From: Baumannia cicadellinicola str. Hc (Homalodisca coagulata)
Lineage (GTDB): Bacteria > Pseudomonadota > Gammaproteobacteria > Enterobacterales > Enterobacteriaceae
Assembly: GCF_000013185.1 (NCBI RefSeq)
Contig: NC_007984.1
Coordinates: forward strand, 633,475 to 657,575
Reading direction: 5' to 3'
Length of the DNA stretch: 24,101 bases
In this document: positions 1 through 9,496 of the stretch, piece after piece
Layout of the letters: the number at the start of each line of letters is the position of its first letter
How positions within the stretch are numbered: position 1 is the stretch's first letter
Program-made: the position numbers and the translations under genes
Notes under the pieces: generated by a model
What the model saw: the letters and a program-made list of their open reading frames with translations, nothing else
The model's database searches: none
Told to the model about the DNA's origin: nothing

Positions 1-605
1 GGGGACCGCTAAGCTTAACATTAAGCGTTCATGGACTAATCCCCATAGGTCAGGCATTAACTCGTTCTAGTGCCTGTATTGGTGATTTAGTTTATGTTAC
101 CGGTACGTTAGGTGATAGTGCTGCTGGGCTAGCTATTTTACAAAATAAGCTACAAGTAAATAATGAAGAAGATCGGCAGTATTTATTAGGTCGCCATCTT
201 CGTCCTAAACCACGCATACAACAGGGTAAAATTTTACGCAATATAGCTAATGCAGCCATCGATTTATCGGATGGGATTATTAATGATTTACGACGTATAT
301 TAATTAATAGTAACTGTGGTGTACATCTTTATTTAGAAAATATTCCACGTTCATCAGCACTAATAAGGCATACTACACCACACCAGTCTTTACGCTGGGC
401 TCTCAGTGGTGGAGAAGATTATGAGCTTTGTTTTACAGTACCTAAAATAAACTGTACAGCACTAGATATAGCTATGAGCTATATGGGCGTAATATTTACT
501 TGTATTGGTCAAATTAAACCTAGCAGTGAAGGAATACAATTAATGCTTCATAACAATCCAGTTAAGTATAATTGGCATGGTTATGATCACTTTAAATTAG
601 AATGA
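1..605 (+). CDS. thiL: Thiamine-monophosphate kinase, C-terminal part (5' end outside window)
   Basis: ThiL phosphorylates thiamine monophosphate to thiamine diphosphate with ATP, the last step of cofactor synthesis in the cytoplasm. The frame read from base 3 is open to the TGA at 603-605 and gives 200 residues, against about 325 for the full E. coli enzyme, so the N-terminal third lies before the window. Visible family segments are [19 protein letters not shown] and [13 protein letters not shown], the last two being typical of the PurM/ThiL fold. The stop overlaps a relic ATG of pgpA (602-604), consistent with the E. coli order nusB-thiL-pgpA and with co-transcription. No frameshift is seen. 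The family call is firm; completeness cannot be judged. Confidence 0.95.
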   Translation, partial: GPLSLTLSVHGLIPIGQALTRSSACIGDLVYVTGTLGDSAAGLAILQNKLQVNNEEDRQYLLGRHLRPKPRIQQGKILRNIANAAIDLSDGIINDLRRILINSNCGVHLYLENIPRSSALIRHTTPHQSLRWALSGGEDYELCFTVPKINCTALDIAMSYMGVIFTCIGQIKPSSEGIQLMLHNNPVKYNWHGYDHFKLE

Positions 606-612
606 CTATTTT

Positions 613-1119
613 ATGAATATCAATAATCTAACAGCTAAAGGTCGTATTAAATTATCTAACCCTTTACACTTACTTGCTACGTGTTTTGGTAGTAGTATAT
701 TAATGAATTGGATGCCTGGTACAGCAGGATCGCTGGTAGCAATTCCACTATGGTTTGTATTACACACTTTATTATCCTGGCCACTAGATTTATTTGTAAT
801 AATATTCAGTTGGATAATAGGAATCTATGTTTGTCATAAGACAGCATGTGATATTAGTATACATGATCATAGTTATATTGTATGGGATGAATTAGTAGGT
901 ATGTGGATTATTTTGATTACTTTACCTCACTATACAATTACATTAATTGCATTAAGCTTTATATTATTTCGCTTTTTAGATATTTGGAAACCTTGGCCTA
1001 TTCGGTGGTGTCACGACCAGGTGCAGGGAGGTATAGGGATAATGCTCGATGATGTTATTGCTAGCATAATCACAACTATGATCTTACATATATCAGGCTT
1101 ATGTTCAGCTATCTCTTAA
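613..1119 (+). CDS. pgpA: Phosphatidylglycerophosphatase A
   Basis: PgpA dephosphorylates phosphatidylglycerol phosphate to phosphatidylglycerol at the inner membrane. The product is 168 residues (E. coli about 172). The conserved blocks VWDELVGMW (90-98), LDIWKPWPIRW (122-132) and GGIGIMLDD (139-147) are all present, the Asp/Glu residues being the expected metal ligands. Hydrophobic stretches near 40-75 and 98-120 fit membrane segments. The gene follows thiL by 7 bases and is probably in the same transcript. The start is odd: an ATG overlapping the thiL stop (602-604) reads Met-Thr-Ile-Leu, like the E. coli N-terminus, then hits TGA at 614-616. The open frame starts at ATG 613, out of register with it. 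Confidence 0.95.
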   Translation: MNINNLTAKGRIKLSNPLHLLATCFGSSILMNWMPGTAGSLVAIPLWFVLHTLLSWPLDLFVIIFSWIIGIYVCHKTACDISIHDHSYIVWDELVGMWIILITLPHYTITLIALSFILFRFLDIWKPWPIRWCHDQVQGGIGIMLDDVIASIITTMILHISGLCSAIS

Positions 1120-1141
1120 AAGAGAATTAGTGTTTGAAAAT

Positions 1142-1158
1142 ATCTTTTGTTAAAAGAT
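1142..1158 (+). terminator. Short hairpin between pgpA and tamA
   Basis: ATCTTTT (1142-1148) and AAAAGAT (1152-1158) pair perfectly around a three-base loop, 22 bases after the pgpA stop and just before the tamA ribosome-binding site. There is no long U tract after it, so it could be a weak terminator, an attenuator or a local mRNA structure. The pgpA-tamA junction is not an E. coli neighbourhood, so an end of transcription here would be sensible. Confidence 0.3.
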
Positions 1159-1173
1159 TTATAGGTTATTAGC

Positions 1174-2949
1174 TTGAGAATACGATATAGCTATAAGTCA
1201 TTGATACTTTGTGCCTTATTTTTTGCGCAGCATACTTATAGTGCGAATGTATGCTTGCAGTTAACAGGACTAAATGGAAACTTACTAAGTCAGGTACGTA
1301 ATCGTTTATCAAGTTTATCTATTATAGATGCTAACGAAGATAATATGGATGCTACTGACTACCGCTTTAAGTCATTGCTCAATGAAGCTGTTCGTGAAGA
1401 ACTACGTACTCTTGGTTATTACTCACCTATTATATATTTCGAATTACAAAGATCATCAGATAATCAGCATTATACAATAATTACACATGTAAATCCAGGT
1501 AAGCAAACTATTATAGCAGGAGTAAACGTAGTTTTACATGGAGATGCATGCTATGATCTGGATTATCAGCAGTTGGTTGATGTTAGTAAAAAAGAGTTAG
1601 GTACAGTGTTAAATCATACGTTGTACTACCAGTTTAAAACTGGATTATCTGAATTAGCTTTAAGTAAAGGGTACTTTAATGCTAAATTTGAAAAAAGTAA
1701 CCTAAATATTTCACCTCCCAGATACCAGGCTTATTGGGATATCCATTTTAATAGTGGTAAGCGTTATCGATTCGGGAAATTACGTTTTCATGGTGCACAA
1801 ATATGCGAGGATTACTTACAAAAAATAGGGAGTATAATTAATTTTGGAGATCCTTATAATGCAAACTTATTGTCATCTCTTCAGAATCGTCTAATAGCTA
1901 GTAATTGGTTTGAATCCGTAGTGATATCACCTGATTTAGAGAAGGTAACTTCTGGTAGTAAGGATAATATTTTAAATATAGATGCTAGAGTAAAACCACA
2001 ATTACATAATCAAATAAAATCCAGTATTGGTTATACTTTAAACTTAGGTTTACAGTTAAAAACTACATGGGATAAAACTTGGTTAAATAAGTACGGTCAT
2101 AGTATTAAGACTATCATAAACCTGCAAGTCCCAGAGCAAGCTATTGAGATGCAATATAAAGTTCCTTTCGTTCGAGATTATAGAGAACAATATTATATGC
2201 TGCAGGGAGGATTTAATAGATGTAATCTCAACAACATTGAATATAACTCAGTGGCTCTAAATCTGATGCATTATAAGCATTTATCAAATAGTTGGCAACA
2301 TGCTATCAATCTACGCGGTAGTATAACTCATTTTCCTATTCAAAGTAATGATGATTATACTACTATACTAGTTTACCCGAGTATTCTTATAGAATATATG
2401 AGAACAAGCAATGGACTAATGCCTACTATTGTTAATAAACAGCATTATTCTGTATCTGTATCCAATACTGCTTGGAATTCAGATATTACGTTCCTTATTT
2501 GGCAAATACATAATGTTTGGATACGTACATTAGTAAATAAGCATCGCTTCATTATGAGTAGTAATATAGGTTGGATAGATACTCGTTCTTTAGAACTAGT
2601 ACCTCCTTCAATTCGTTTTTTTGCAGGTGGATACCAAAGTATCCGCGGCTATAAATATCAGTCAATATCTCCAAAAAATAACTACGGTAAGCTTAATGGA
2701 GCATTAAAACTAGCTCTTGGTTCACTAGAATATCAACAACAGATAGCTGATAAATTGTGGGGTACATTTTTTATTGATAGCGGCGAAGCAGTCAATGATA
2801 TTACACAGAATAACATTAAAACTGGTACCGGTATTGGTATACGATGGGAATCTCCAGCTGGGTTAATAAGATTTGATATAGCTAGACCATTAGCGGATAA
2901 GCATGAACATGGATTACAGCTATACATTGGATTAGGTTCCGCGTTATGA
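1174..2949 (+). CDS. tamA: Outer-membrane translocation and assembly module protein TamA
   Basis: TamA is an Omp85-family outer-membrane protein that works with TamB in envelope biogenesis (outer-membrane protein insertion and, in recent work, phospholipid transport). The product has 591 residues (E. coli 577). A signal peptide with hydrophobic core LILCALFF ends near Tyr-Ser-Ala/Asn at residue 24. POTRA-like repeats follow to about residue 270, then a 16-strand barrel domain. The barrel contains the family segments FFAGGYQSIRGYKY and WGTFFIDSGEAV, and TGTGIGIRWESPAG near the C-terminus. The start is TTG at 1174, supported by AGG at 1163-1165 and by placing the signal peptide correctly. The stop overlaps the tamB start by four bases (ATGA), implying translational coupling. 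Confidence 0.95.
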   Translation: MRIRYSYKSLILCALFFAQHTYSANVCLQLTGLNGNLLSQVRNRLSSLSIIDANEDNMDATDYRFKSLLNEAVREELRTLGYYSPIIYFELQRSSDNQHYTIITHVNPGKQTIIAGVNVVLHGDACYDLDYQQLVDVSKKELGTVLNHTLYYQFKTGLSELALSKGYFNAKFEKSNLNISPPRYQAYWDIHFNSGKRYRFGKLRFHGAQICEDYLQKIGSIINFGDPYNANLLSSLQNRLIASNWFESVVISPDLEKVTSGSKDNILNIDARVKPQLHNQIKSSIGYTLNLGLQLKTTWDKTWLNKYGHSIKTIINLQVPEQAIEMQYKVPFVRDYREQYYMLQGGFNRCNLNNIEYNSVALNLMHYKHLSNSWQHAINLRGSITHFPIQSNDDYTTILVYPSILIEYMRTSNGLMPTIVNKQHYSVSVSNTAWNSDITFLIWQIHNVWIRTLVNKHRFIMSSNIGWIDTRSLELVPPSIRFFAGGYQSIRGYKYQSISPKNNYGKLNGALKLALGSLEYQQQIADKLWGTFFIDSGEAVNDITQNNIKTGTGIGIRWESPAGLIRFDIARPLADKHEHGLQLYIGLGSAL

Positions 2950-5894
2950 CTTTAATCAAGAGAAACTATTCAAGTATCTTATTGCTTTTCTTCTTACTAA
3001 GTACGTTAACTTTAGTTCTCTTACTGAGCACTACTACGAGTTTAAATGTTGTAATAAATAACGTGGTAAAATTGGTACCAGGCTTAGAAATTGCATCTGT
3101 AAGTGGTAAATGGAATAATTTTACCCTTAAACAAGTACGGTACCAAAGACCTGACTTAACTGTGGAAGTCAGTGAATTTCAACTAGCAATAGATTTTAGC
3201 TCTTTACTACATCGTAAATTATGTATTGATGTTCTTTCTCTACGTAATGTATCAGTACAAGTTAAAAAAAAATCACCTAGTTTATTAAAGGCTGTACTAG
3301 CAATAGCAAATACAGAGCAAAGTAGTTGGAAATATATTTCCATCCCATCGTCACTGTCACTGATGATACGATGCTTAACGTTACATAACATGCAGGTTAA
3401 GTTGAATAATATAAATATTCAGCTTCATGATTTGCATACAGGATTAATTTTTAGAGATACTAAATTAGTTCTTCAGTCGACGTTTCTTTCTGGTTTACTG
3501 GTAGTATGGCCGAAAACAGCATTCATTACACCAAATACATGGATTAATGTAGCAAAACTAAATACATTAGACCAATATTGTGATTATAAGATATTGCTAA
3601 ATTTACTGACTAAACTATTGTTACGATTTACTTTGCCTTTTGAGATCGCTCTTGAAGAGATTAATGGTCGTGATTTGCATTTTGCTGGATCAAAAGATAT
3701 ATGGATTAGTAAATTATACATACAGTCTAAAACTGCTAATAAATCATCAGAAATTACGCAACAACTTATAGGTCATATAAACTCGCAACCACAACAAGTA
3801 CTAGTAGATTTAAATGCTAGAGCATTACACTGGGGCAATATAAATATCAAGAACTTTTCCTTACGAGGTAAAATATTATCAGGAAATAATATTAACAGTA
3901 ACCTCTGTTTACAATGGTATACCTTACAACAAGGTAAATGGCAGCGTCGTGAGTTAATGTTAACAACAACCGGCAATAAGAAGCAACACAAGATAATTAT
4001 AAGTCTACAAGGTAAGAGGTTAGTATCTGGTAAAGTACAAATACAAGGATTGTTAGATACAGAGCATCAGCTCTGGCATGGTAAAATAAGTAAAACTAGT
4101 TTGGTAACACCAACTGGTGTATGGCAACTAACTAAAGATGTAATCTTAGATTATTCTTATCAAGATAACCATCAAAAAATTACTATAAGTTCCCACTCTT
4201 GGGAAAATAATAATTCCTATATTTATATTCCTAATAAGATTGAAGTTGGAGTATTAGGTAACATAAAAGTACAGTTAACAAACTTTGATTTATCAATGCT
4301 AAAATTCTTACTACCAACTACTATGAAGACTAGTGTTTTAATAACGGGTCTCATAGATCTTCATTGGAAAAATGATAACGAATTACCATATACTAAAATT
4401 ACCCTAGTAGGTAATAAAGTAAAATTAATTAATATTCAACAGAAAAAAAATTGGCACGTATTATTTGATACCTTCATATTTAAAACAGGATTAGATAAAC
4501 ATCAGGCATATCTAGATTGGGCACTAAAAATAGCAGGTAATGGTGAATGTAATGGTAAATTACAGATCAAAGACCCTAAGCAAAAATGTAATATAAATGG
4601 TAATATTACAATTAAAAATTTATCTCTGGTACTACTTAAACCACTAATAGAGCTCAAATATTATTTTGATGATCCTATAGAAGGCATAATTAATGCCGGA
4701 TTATCAATCAGTGGTAATGTCAAATCACCACTGATTTATGGTGAGGTTCGAATTGATCGATTAGTTATTCAAAATAATATCATACCTTTATCGATGACAG
4801 AAAGTCGGTTAATTATCTATTGCAATGGTACAAGAAGCGATCTACAAGGATTCATTGGTACTACACATGGGCAAATTTATCTAAATGGTTATGCAGACTG
4901 GTGTAATTTACATACTTGGCATATATATGTTACCTTAAAAGGTAATAAAATACGCATATATATGCCATCAATGCGATTCGATGTATCTCCTAACATTATT
5001 TTTGAAGCGAAGCCAAATTTATTAACACTAAATGGTCAGGTAAATATTCCCTGGATGCGTATTAAAGTGAAAGAGTGGCAACAAACAACAGCAGATATTT
5101 CTTTAGATGATGCTATTTTATTAGATGAGCAATTAAACTTAATACCAATGTTAACTAACTATAAGAGAATTATAGCTCTTCCTATCGTCACAAACCTATT
5201 ATTGCATCTAAACAATGATGTACAAATCAATGCATTTGGTTTAACAGCTAATCTTTTAGGTAATTTACAAATTACTAAATCTAAAAATAGACCATTATCA
5301 ATGAATGGAGAAATAAAGATACCATATGGCTATTACCATGCATACAATAAGGATTTAATAATAAAGAAAGGATCTCTACTATTTTCAGATGAGATAGATA
5401 AACCAGATATTAATATCGAAGCTATTCGTGATCCAAATACTACAGAGGATAATATAATTACTGGTGTAAGAGTTACGGGAAAAATTCAATCTCCTAAATT
5501 AGAGATATTCTCTAATCCAGTTAAATCCCAGCAGGAAGCTTTATCTTATTTATTAAATGGTCATGGTATTGATACCGTGAATGCTTATGATCAGTTAGTA
5601 ACCTCAATGTTTATATCCATGGGAACAACAAGAAACCAGTATATATTAAATAAAATTGGCAAAATATTGTGTCTACATCAGATAACCTTTAACATCAATG
5701 AGGATCAAGGTCATTACCAGTTTCTTGTAAGTGGATATATACTTCCTAAATTACGGTTAACATCTATTTTTAGTACTATGAATTTAATCATGACCATAAG
5801 TGCACGTCATTATTTTATACCTAATGTAAATTGGGAAACTATTATTAATGATAAACAAACCATTAACTTGAATTATCAATTTGATTTTGACTAA
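2946..5894 (+). CDS. tamB: Translocation and assembly module subunit TamB, internally shortened
   Basis: TamB is an inner-membrane-anchored AsmA-like protein whose long beta groove spans the periplasm and partners TamA. An N-terminal hydrophobic anchor lies at about residues 9-28. The C-terminal DUF490/TamB domain is well preserved (IPYGYYHAYNKDLIIKKG, SYLLNGHG, and a barrel-like end in QFDFD). The protein is 982 residues against about 1259 in E. coli. From remembered alignment the missing part is one central block: matches run from the N-terminus to about residue 260, then resume near residue 280 at a point equivalent to E. coli about 560-600. The frame is intact despite A9 (3264-3272) and A8 (4443-4450) runs. 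It overlaps tamA by four bases and converges with ppa, as near this locus in E. coli. Confidence 0.93.
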   Translation: MTLIKRNYSSILLLFFLLSTLTLVLLLSTTTSLNVVINNVVKLVPGLEIASVSGKWNNFTLKQVRYQRPDLTVEVSEFQLAIDFSSLLHRKLCIDVLSLRNVSVQVKKKSPSLLKAVLAIANTEQSSWKYISIPSSLSLMIRCLTLHNMQVKLNNINIQLHDLHTGLIFRDTKLVLQSTFLSGLLVVWPKTAFITPNTWINVAKLNTLDQYCDYKILLNLLTKLLLRFTLPFEIALEEINGRDLHFAGSKDIWISKLYIQSKTANKSSEITQQLIGHINSQPQQVLVDLNARALHWGNINIKNFSLRGKILSGNNINSNLCLQWYTLQQGKWQRRELMLTTTGNKKQHKIIISLQGKRLVSGKVQIQGLLDTEHQLWHGKISKTSLVTPTGVWQLTKDVILDYSYQDNHQKITISSHSWENNNSYIYIPNKIEVGVLGNIKVQLTNFDLSMLKFLLPTTMKTSVLITGLIDLHWKNDNELPYTKITLVGNKVKLINIQQKKNWHVLFDTFIFKTGLDKHQAYLDWALKIAGNGECNGKLQIKDPKQKCNINGNITIKNLSLVLLKPLIELKYYFDDPIEGIINAGLSISGNVKSPLIYGEVRIDRLVIQNNIIPLSMTESRLIIYCNGTRSDLQGFIGTTHGQIYLNGYADWCNLHTWHIYVTLKGNKIRIYMPSMRFDVSPNIIFEAKPNLLTLNGQVNIPWMRIKVKEWQQTTADISLDDAILLDEQLNLIPMLTNYKRIIALPIVTNLLLHLNNDVQINAFGLTANLLGNLQITKSKNRPLSMNGEIKIPYGYYHAYNKDLIIKKGSLLFSDEIDKPDINIEAIRDPNTTEDNIITGVRVTGKIQSPKLEIFSNPVKSQQEALSYLLNGHGIDTVNAYDQLVTSMFISMGTTRNQYILNKIGKILCLHQITFNINEDQGHYQFLVSGYILPKLRLTSIFSTMNLIMTISARHYFIPNVNWETIINDKQTINLNYQFDFD

Positions 5895-5909
5895 AATAAA
5901 TAGGTTCTA

Positions 5910-6443
5910 TTATGTTTTTTTTGCTCGTACGAAGGATAACATAATCTCGGTTCTAGCGTTTTGAGCTGTTTCCCAACTTTCTACTTTAACCCATTTACCT
6001 TTTTCTAGATCTTTGTAATGTTCAAAAAAGTAAACAATTTGTGCACATAGTAACTGCGGTAAGTCATCAACATCTTTTATATAATCATACTCTTTCGATA
6101 GCTTAGAGTTTGGTACTGCAATTATCTTAGAATCTTTACCAGATTCATCAGTCATATTTAAGATACCAACTGGACGGCAGCTGATTACGGATCCTGGTTG
6201 TAGTGGAAAGGGCGTTGGTACTAAAACATCAACCGGATCCCCATCTAAAGACAGGGTATTGTTGATATAACCATAGTTACAAGGATAAAACATAGGTGTA
6301 GATATAAAACGATCAACAAATAAAACACCTATATTTTTGTCTACTTCATATTTAATCATAGTAGCAGTATTAGCTGGAATTTCTACAACTACATAAATAT
6401 CATCTGGTATGTTCTTACCTGCAGGTACTAATTTTAAGCTCAT
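5910..6443 (-). CDS. ppa: Inorganic pyrophosphatase
   Basis: Ppa hydrolyses pyrophosphate to two phosphates in the cytoplasm, pulling DNA, RNA, aminoacyl-tRNA and nucleotide-sugar reactions forward. The product is 177 residues (E. coli 176) and collinear with it. The family I signature DGDPVDVLV is at 67-75, with the metal-binding Asp residues kept, and FYPCNYGYI just precedes it. One residue is inserted near position 28 relative to E. coli. ATG at 6443 is preceded by AAGGAA on the minus strand. The gene ends 15 bases from the tamB stop, tail to tail, leaving almost no room for a separate terminator. Confidence 0.97.
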   Translation of the reverse strand: MSLKLVPAGKNIPDDIYVVVEIPANTATMIKYEVDKNIGVLFVDRFISTPMFYPCNYGYINNTLSLDGDPVDVLVPTPFPLQPGSVISCRPVGILNMTDESGKDSKIIAVPNSKLSKEYDYIKDVDDLPQLLCAQIVYFFEHYKDLEKGKWVKVESWETAQNARTEIMLSFVRAKKT

Positions 6444-6506
6444 CTTGCTGTTCCTTATTACTTACTATACTTTTTAAAAATTAATAATGTTATATTTACG
6501 TTATGA

Positions 6507-6563
6507 TGGAGAGTAGCGCAGTTTGGTAGCTATAGGACAGAGGTTCAAATCCTATCTCACCGA
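6507..6563 (+). pseudogene. proM: tRNA-Pro(UGG) relic lacking the anticodon arm
   Basis: These 57 bases align with the ends of a gammaproteobacterial tRNA-Pro(UGG). The 5' acceptor strand and D-arm (6507-6530, TAGCGCAGTTTGGTAGC) and the variable/T-arm (GGTTCAAATCC, then CTCACCGA to 6563) are present. The 17 bases that would form the anticodon stem and loop are absent between about 6532 and 6534. Remaining stems are decayed: an A-A mismatch in the acceptor, one mismatch in the T stem and only two good pairs in the D stem. No CCA follows (next bases GAA). It cannot decode and is best called a pseudogene. The UGG assignment rests on similarity to the E. coli proM flanks. It lies between ppa and proS, both on the opposite strand. 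Confidence 0.82.
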
Positions 6564-6602
6564 GAAAAATAAGAAAATAACAATAAATTAAGCATAACTA
6601 AC

Positions 6603-8276
6603 TTAGCTATTTAGTTTGGCTACTATCCAATCTACGATTATACTTAGGTTCATTAGCTTTTTTTCACCGTTACTTCGATTTTTATATTCTATTTTTTGAA
6701 CAGCTAGATTACGATCCCCTATGATAATAATATGGGGGATGCCAATTAATTCTATATCAGCAAACATAACACCTGGTCGTTCTTTTCTATCGTCTAAAAG
6801 CACGTCTATCTTCCGGATAGATAGCTGGTTATAAAGTTGTTCTGCTACAGTTTGTACTAGTAACGATTTATGCAGATTAATTGGTATAATAGCAACTTGA
6901 AAAGGAGCTATTGATACTGGTAATAATAGACCTTGCTTATCATTATATTTATCTATAGCAGCGGCTACAACACGAGTAATACCAATTCCATAACAACCCA
7001 TAGTCATAATCATATTATTACCATCTTCGCCTTGAACAGTGGCTTTCATAACTTTAGAGTATTTACTACCTAGCTGGAAAATATGTCCTACTTCAATCCA
7101 GTTCGTTCTGTGTAACCTTTGTGGTTGACTTACGCTAATATTTTGGTTGGTAAGATTTGCTACCTCAGGTAAAGATAAATCTCGCTCCCAATTAATCCCA
7201 AAAAAGTATTTGCCATCAATATTGGCACCAGCAACAAAGTCGCTCATTACCGCAACACTATGATCAATAATTAACGGTAATGGTAAATTAATCGGTCCTA
7301 ATGAGCTAGAACCTACACCAATAGCTAGACGTATTTCATCTTCTGTAGCAAAAACTAATGGACTTGCTACTTGGGGTAATTTTTCTACTTGAGCATAATT
7401 GATACTATGATCTCCTCGTACCATAAGCGCTACCAGCGGATATAAAGCATTTTGCTGAGCATGAACAATAATTATCTGAGCGATTTTTTCAATTGGTAAG
7501 TTAAATAGTTTTACTAATTCAGTAAGAGTATAAATTCCAGGCGCATCTACTAGTTGTAAATTTTCGCTTGGTAGATTACGTTCAGTAGCTTTATGAGAAG
7601 CATCAATCAATAGCATTTGGTCTTCGTAATTAGACACTAATGCTAAGAATTCATGTGATAAATGACCACCTATAGAGCCAGGATCGGCTTGGACCGTACG
7701 AACATCTAAACCTATACGGTTAAAAATAGTATTATAGGTATAATACATTAGGTCATAAGTTGCTTGTAGTGACTGTTGACTGGTATGGAAAGAATAAGCG
7801 TCCTTCATAATAAATTCACGTGAGCGCATTACTCCATAACGTGGACGAACCTCATCACGAAATTTAGTCTTAATTTGAAATAAGTTAAGCGGTAGTTGTT
7901 TATAAGATTTAACCTCATTACGAATGAGATCAGTGATAACTTCTTCATGAGTGGGGCCTAAAAGAAACTGACGCGTACTTCGATCAGTAAAGCGCAATAG
8001 TTCTGGTCCATATTGTCCCCAGCGACCACTCTCTAACCATAAATTTGCTGGTTGTACTATCGGCATAGAAACTTCAATTGCACCGATATTATTCATCTCT
8101 TCTCGAACAATGTTTTCTACTTTTCGTAATATACGTAAACCAGTAGGTAACCAAGTATAGAGACCAGATGCTAGTTGCCGAATAATTCCAGCACGCAACA
8201 TAAGTTGATGACTGATAACTTCAGCATCTAAAGGTATCTCTTTTATAGTAGATAGTAAATATTGGCTAGTACGCAT
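6603..8276 (-). CDS. proS: Prolyl-tRNA synthetase
   Basis: ProS is a class II synthetase charging tRNA-Pro. The 557 residues (E. coli 572) include the catalytic core with GPTHEE (107-112) and motif 2 [17 protein letters not shown] starting at 139. Motif 3 ([14 protein letters not shown]) is near residue 430. The bacterial-type INS editing domain is retained between them (roughly 220-390), including [10 protein letters not shown] and [10 protein letters not shown], so hydrolysis of Ala-tRNA-Pro is probably kept. The C-terminal anticodon-binding domain ends the protein ([15 protein letters not shown]). The linker before EVGHIFQLG is shorter than in E. coli. Start ATG at 8276 matches the conserved [10 protein letters not shown]. 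It sits beside a dead tRNA-Pro copy, so the working tRNA-Pro must be elsewhere. Confidence 0.97.
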   Translation of the reverse strand: MRTSQYLLSTIKEIPLDAEVISHQLMLRAGIIRQLASGLYTWLPTGLRILRKVENIVREEMNNIGAIEVSMPIVQPANLWLESGRWGQYGPELLRFTDRSTRQFLLGPTHEEVITDLIRNEVKSYKQLPLNLFQIKTKFRDEVRPRYGVMRSREFIMKDAYSFHTSQQSLQATYDLMYYTYNTIFNRIGLDVRTVQADPGSIGGHLSHEFLALVSNYEDQMLLIDASHKATERNLPSENLQLVDAPGIYTLTELVKLFNLPIEKIAQIIIVHAQQNALYPLVALMVRGDHSINYAQVEKLPQVASPLVFATEDEIRLAIGVGSSSLGPINLPLPLIIDHSVAVMSDFVAGANIDGKYFFGINWERDLSLPEVANLTNQNISVSQPQRLHRTNWIEVGHIFQLGSKYSKVMKATVQGEDGNNMIMTMGCYGIGITRVVAAAIDKYNDKQGLLLPVSIAPFQVAIIPINLHKSLLVQTVAEQLYNQLSIRKIDVLLDDRKERPGVMFADIELIGIPHIIIIGDRNLAVQKIEYKNRSNGEKKLMNLSIIVDWIVAKLNS

Positions 8277-8367
8277 ATATCTATGCTATGTCTCCATACT
8301 GCTAGCAACAATTAATTGCATTAAGATATTAATTTAAATTGGATATACTATCTTAAGTTATTTGTAG

Positions 8368-8450
8368 TGCCGAAGACCGGAATCGAACCGGTATACCCAT
8401 GGGGTGGTTAATTTTGAATCAACTGCGTCTACCTATTTCGCCACTTCGGC
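8368..8450 (-). tRNA. leuX: tRNA-Leu, anticodon CAA
   Basis: The minus strand folds into a class II tRNA. It has a perfect seven-pair acceptor stem (GCCGAAG with CTTCGGC), a D-arm, and an anticodon loop TTCAAAA giving CAA, which reads UUG. A variable arm pairs ACCC with GGGT, and the T loop TTCGATT is closed by ACCGG/CCGGT. It closely resembles E. coli leuX. The discriminator is A (complement of T 8368). The next three bases read CTA rather than CCA, so the 3' end must be made by Cca. One anticodon-stem pair is G-U. Confidence 0.95.
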
Positions 8451-8470
8451 ATTTGAAGCATCATTTTATC

Positions 8471-8497
8471 AAAAATAAAAATCTTATTAAGATAAGA
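8471..8497 (-). terminator. Intrinsic terminator of nadK
   Basis: Read on the minus strand, TCTTAT and ATAAGA form a six-pair stem around a four-base loop (8497-8482), immediately followed by TTTTTATTTT (8481-8472). It lies 82 bases after the nadK stop and upstream of tRNA-Leu, separating the two transcription units. Confidence 0.6.
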
Positions 8498-8510
8498 CTA
8501 GTCTATAAAG

Positions 8511-8536
8511 CAGATAATATACAGATTTATTATCTG
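8511..8536. repeat. Perfect 9-bp inverted repeat in the nadK 3' region
   Basis: CAGATAATA (8511-8519) and TATTATCTG (8528-8536) are exact inverted repeats with an eight-base loop. It lies between the nadK stop and the terminator-like hairpin at 8482-8497, so the nadK transcript would end in two successive stem-loops. No U tract follows on either strand; a role in 3'-end stability is possible. Confidence 0.55.
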
Positions 8537-8578
8537 TAGTAGTACATAGATAAACTCGATGAGATAATATTACTTATT

Positions 8579-9484
8579 CTAGCAGAATTTTTTTGACCAT
8601 CCTAGTTTACGACTTAAGATATTAAAATAATTATAATCATTTGGATGAATTAAATCTAAATAGTAATCGCTGCGACGAATAATAATTTCATCTCCATGAT
8701 GAACAGGAAATATAATTTGACTATCACAGCTAATCTCCATATCAGGCTGCCATTGCGAAAATTTTAGTCTGATGGTGCTACTACCATGGATCACTAATGG
8801 ACGGGAAGATAGAGTATGTGGAAACATAGGTACGAGTACTATGGTATCTACTGTAGGGGTAAGAATTGGACCTCCAGCAGAAAGAGAATAAGCAGTAGAA
8901 CCGGTTGGAGTAGATATAATTAGTCCGTCTGAACGTAGTGAAAACGCAAAGCAATTATCAATGAAAACGTCAAACTCTATCATATGTGCAACTTTACCCG
9001 AATGCAGTACAATTTCATTAATTGCTGTATTAGCTTGTTCATATCTGTGGTTACGGTAAATACTTACCTCAAGCAAGAAGCGTTTATCATGATTATAATT
9101 ACCGACTAAAACATCAGATAACTGTGTTAATGCTTCGTCCGGGTCAAGATCAGCAAGAAACCCTACATTGCCACGGTTAATACCTATAATTTTTATATCA
9201 TAGCGTGATAATATTCGCGCTGCACCTAGTATATTCCCGTCACCACCTACAATAATTACGAGATCAGCCTGTTCACCAATATCTACTACATTTCCGGTAA
9301 TAGCATTAGCTAATGATAAATTATTAGCCATTTGAGGTTCTATAATAACCTTTATACCCTGTTTAATTAACCAATAATACAGGGTTTCATGTGTTACTAG
9401 AGCATTTGGATCACGATGTTTACCAAGGATACCAATAGTTTTAAAATTAGCAGTAATATTGTTACTTATCTTTGCTTGTTTCAT
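8579..9484 (-). CDS. nadK: NAD kinase
   Basis: NadK phosphorylates NAD to NADP with ATP in the cytoplasm. The product is 301 residues (E. coli 292). It has the GGDGN motif at 80-84, [13 protein letters not shown] around 103-115, and the NAD-kinase signature [16 protein letters not shown] (192-207); the C-terminus matches E. coli (LGWSKK). ATG at 9484 is preceded by AAGGGA with a nine-base gap. It is divergent from grpE across a short spacer, the E. coli arrangement. With nadB nearby it covers the first and last steps of NADP synthesis. The N-terminus is about nine residues longer than in E. coli. Confidence 0.96.
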   Translation of the reverse strand: MKQAKISNNITANFKTIGILGKHRDPNALVTHETLYYWLIKQGIKVIIEPQMANNLSLANAITGNVVDIGEQADLVIIVGGDGNILGAARILSRYDIKIIGINRGNVGFLADLDPDEALTQLSDVLVGNYNHDKRFLLEVSIYRNHRYEQANTAINEIVLHSGKVAHMIEFDVFIDNCFAFSLRSDGLIISTPTGSTAYSLSAGGPILTPTVDTIVLVPMFPHTLSSRPLVIHGSSTIRLKFSQWQPDMEISCDSQIIFPVHHGDEIIIRRSDYYLDLIHPNDYNYFNILSRKLGWSKKFC

Positions 9485-9496
9485 GATATTTAATCC

